This document shows positions 61,801 through 64,000 of a DNA stretch of 64,000 nucleotides, in pieces (positions within the stretch are counted from its first letter, which is position 1; each line of letters opens with the position of its first letter). Under the pieces are notes generated by a model. The model saw only the letters and a program-made list of their open reading frames with translations, did not search any database and was not told where the DNA came from. The stretch is taken from contig CAMRHE010000507.1 of the NCBI GenBank assembly GCA_947044405.1, positions 620,001-684,000 on the forward strand. The letters run 5' to 3'. This DNA is from Leptodactylus fallax (Eukaryota; Chordata; Amphibia; Anura; Leptodactylidae). The translations under genes were made by a program, and so were the position numbers.

Positions 61801-64000
61801 TTAGTTCGATAGGTAGTGTGCTTAGTCCAATATGTAGTATGCTTAGTCCGATTTGTTGTGTGCTTAGTCTGATATGTAGTGTTCTTAGTCTAATATGTAG
61901 TGTGCTTAGTCCGATATGTCATTTGCTTAGTCCGTAATGTAGTGTGCTTAGTCCCATATGTAGTGTGCTTAGTCCCATATGTCATGTGCATAGTCTGATA
62001 TGTAGTGTGCTTAGTCCGATATGTAGTGTGCTTAGTCCGATATGTAGTGTGCTTAGTCCGATATATAGTGTGCTCAGTATAATATGTAGTGTGCTTTGTC
62101 CGATATGTCATGTGCATAGTCTGATATGTAGTCTGCTTAGTTCGATAGGTAGTGTGCTTAGTCCAATATGTAGTATGCTCAGTCCGATATGTTGTGTGCT
62201 TAGTCTGATATGTAGTGTGCTTAGTCCGATATGTAGTGTGCTCAGTATAATATGTAGTGTGCTTAGTCCGATATGTCGTGTGCATAGTCTGATATGTAGT
62301 GTGCTTAGTCCCATATGTAGTGTGCTTAGTCCCATATGTCGTGTGCATAGTCTGATATGTAGTGTGCTTAGTCCGATATGTAGTGTGCTTAGTCCGATAT
62401 GTAGTGTGCTTAGTCCGATATGTCGTGTGCATAGTCTGATATGTAGTGTGCTTAGTCCGATATGTTGCCTGCTTAGTCCGATATGTCATTTGCTTAGTCT
62501 GATATGTCATTTGCTTAGTCAGATATGTCATTTGCTTAGTCTGATATGTAGTATGTTTAGTCCGATATGTCATTTGCTTAGTCCGTAATGTAGTGTGCTT
62601 AGTCCCATATGTAGTGTGCTTAGTCCCATATGTCATGTGCATAGTCTGATATGTAGTGTGCTTAGTCCGATATGTAGTGTGCTTAGTCCGATATGTAGTG
62701 TGCTTAGTCCGATATGTAGTGTGCTCAGTATAATATGTAGTGTGCTTAGTCCGATATGTCATGTGCATAGTCTGATATGTAGTCTGCTTAGTTCGATAGG
62801 TAGTGTGCTTAGTCCAATATGTAGTATGCTTAGTCCGATATGTTGTGTGCTTAGTCTGATATGTAGTGTTCTTAGTCTAATATGTAGTGTGCTTAGTCCG
62901 ATATGTCATTTGCTTAGTCCGATATGTCATTTGCTTAGTCAGATATGTCATTTGCTTAGTCTGATATGTAGTATGTTTAGTCCGATATGTCATTTGCTTA
63001 GTCCGTAATGTAGTGTGCTTAGTCCCATATGTAGTGTGCTCAGTCCCATATTTAGTGTGCTTAGTCTGATATGTAGTTTGCTTAGTCCGATAGGTAGTGT
63101 GCTTAGTCCAATATGTAGTGTGCTTAGTCCGATATGTAGTGTGCTTAGTCTAATATGTACTATGCTTATTCCGATGTTTAGTGCGCTTAGTTCGATATGT
63201 AGTGTGCTCAGTCAAATATGTACTGTGATTAGTCCGACGTGTAGTGCGCTTAGTTCGATTTGTAGTGTGCGCAGTCTAATATGCAGTGTGCTTAGTCCGA
63301 TATGTAGTGTGCTTAGTCCGATATGTAGTGTGCTTAGTCCGATATGTCATTTGCTTAGTCCGATATGCAGTGTGCTTAGTCCGATATGTCATGTGCTTAG
63401 TCCGATATGCAGTGTGCTTATTCCAATATGTAGTGTGCTTAGTGCGATATGTAGTGTGCTCATTCCGATATGTTGTGTGTTTACTCCCATATGTAGTGTA
63501 CATAGTCTGATACGCAGTGTGCTCAGTCCAGTCTGTAGTGTGCTTAGTCCGATATGTAGTGTGCTTAGTCCAATATGTAGTGTGCTTTGTCCCATATGTA
63601 GTGTGCTTAGTCCGATATGTAGTGTGCTTAGTCTAGTATGTAGTGTGCTTAGTCCGATATGTAGTGTGCTTAGTCCGATATGTAGCGTGCTTAGTCCGAT
63701 ATGTTTGCTTAGTCCGATATGTCATTTACTTAGTCCAATATGTTGTGTGCTTAGTCTGATATGTAGTGTTCTTAGTCTGATATGTAGTGTGCTTAGTCTC
63801 ATATGTCATTTGCTTAGTCCGATATGTCATTTACTTAGTCCGATATGTTGTGTGCTTAGTCTGATATGTAGTGTTCTTAGTCTGATATGCAGTGTGCTTA
63901 GTCCGATGTGTCATTTGCTTAGTCCGATATGTCATTTGCTTAGTCAGATATGTCATTTGCTTAGTCTGATATGTAGTATGTTTAGTCCAATATGTCATTT
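52887..64000. repeat. 12.3-kb satellite duplication, copy B, truncated by window end
   Basis: Nearly identical to copy A over 11.1 kb. Offset falls from 12346 to 12304 where copy A has two extra units near 46400-46460, then returns to 12325 where copy B has one extra catttgcttagtccgatatg unit near 59430. Otherwise only scattered single-base differences are seen, for example ccaata at 63990 against ccgata in copy A. Confidence 0.85.

Larger units (their letters stand above)
37541..64000. repeat. 21-bp satellite array, about 1260 units, continues past window
   Basis: Consensus unit tgtgcttagtccgatatgta + g. Common variants replace tagtgtg by catttg, ccgata by ctaata/ccaata/cccata, or gatatg by gtaatg; an 18-base unit (gatatgtttgcttagtcc) also recurs. 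Four of six frames of the consensus lack stops, so open frames of up to 1165 codons occur (37709-41206) with the heptad CSVLSPI. Their stops arise mostly in gtaatg variant units. No protein domain, start context or codon bias supports coding. Higher-order structure is listed separately. Confidence 0.97.

Noticed and set aside
37541..64000. CRISPR-like direct repeats
   Set aside because: Units are contiguous with no unique spacers, no leader and no cas genes, and the surrounding elements are vertebrate.
37541..64000. Telomeric or CENP-B-box satellite
   Set aside because: No TTAGGG runs and no CENP-B-box-like sequence in the unit; a centromeric role is left open but unsupported by motif.

Overview
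The window looks like repeat-dense, gene-poor nuclear DNA of a vertebrate, most likely an anuran amphibian. The evidence is the mixture of vertebrate-type elements: Tc1/mariner transposons with TA target duplications, a CR1-type LINE, an L2/CR1-like LINE fragment, a Ty3/Gypsy-like LTR retrotransposon, many short inverted-repeat elements and very large tandem arrays. I could not support any host protein-coding gene, tRNA, rRNA, operon or CRISPR array. Every recognisable protein belongs to a mobile element, and every one is broken.

Layout. Positions 1-2850 hold a hairpin repeat, then a Tc1-like deletion derivative (335-2849) into which an unusual head-to-head LTR structure (797-2627) has inserted with a 5-bp target duplication. 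Positions 2852-8170 are old short repeats with one LINE fragment (4741-5539) inserted in an inverted-repeat element. A 3.1-kb CR1 LINE lies on the minus strand at 8171-11291. An internally deleted LTR retrotransposon (12201-16304) sits in the left terminus of an inverted-repeat element that resumes at 16305 and ends near 17250. From 16.5 to 26.6 kb there are several unrelated minisatellites (30-bp and 46-bp units), hairpin elements and a nearly intact Tc1 element (23441-25071).

The right 37 kb is almost wholly tandem DNA. A 99-bp array (about 27260-36760, roughly 95 units) appears to be an amplified 33-codon piece of the C-terminal end of a Tc1-like transposase. The rest of that dead gene is still recognisable on the minus strand: upstream part at 36725-37145, terminal codons at 27239-27290. 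A 21-bp satellite then runs from about 37541 past the window end (roughly 1260 units), with nested higher-order duplications of about 1.05-1.09, 3.6 and 12.3 kb.

How it fits together. Nested insertions give a relative order: inverted-repeat elements and Tc1 copies first, LTR and LINE insertions into them later, and repeated unequal exchange building the arrays. The density of tandem expansion suggests pericentromeric, subtelomeric or otherwise heterochromatic DNA, but this is inference. Protein family assignments come from reading translated motifs; no database search was run.
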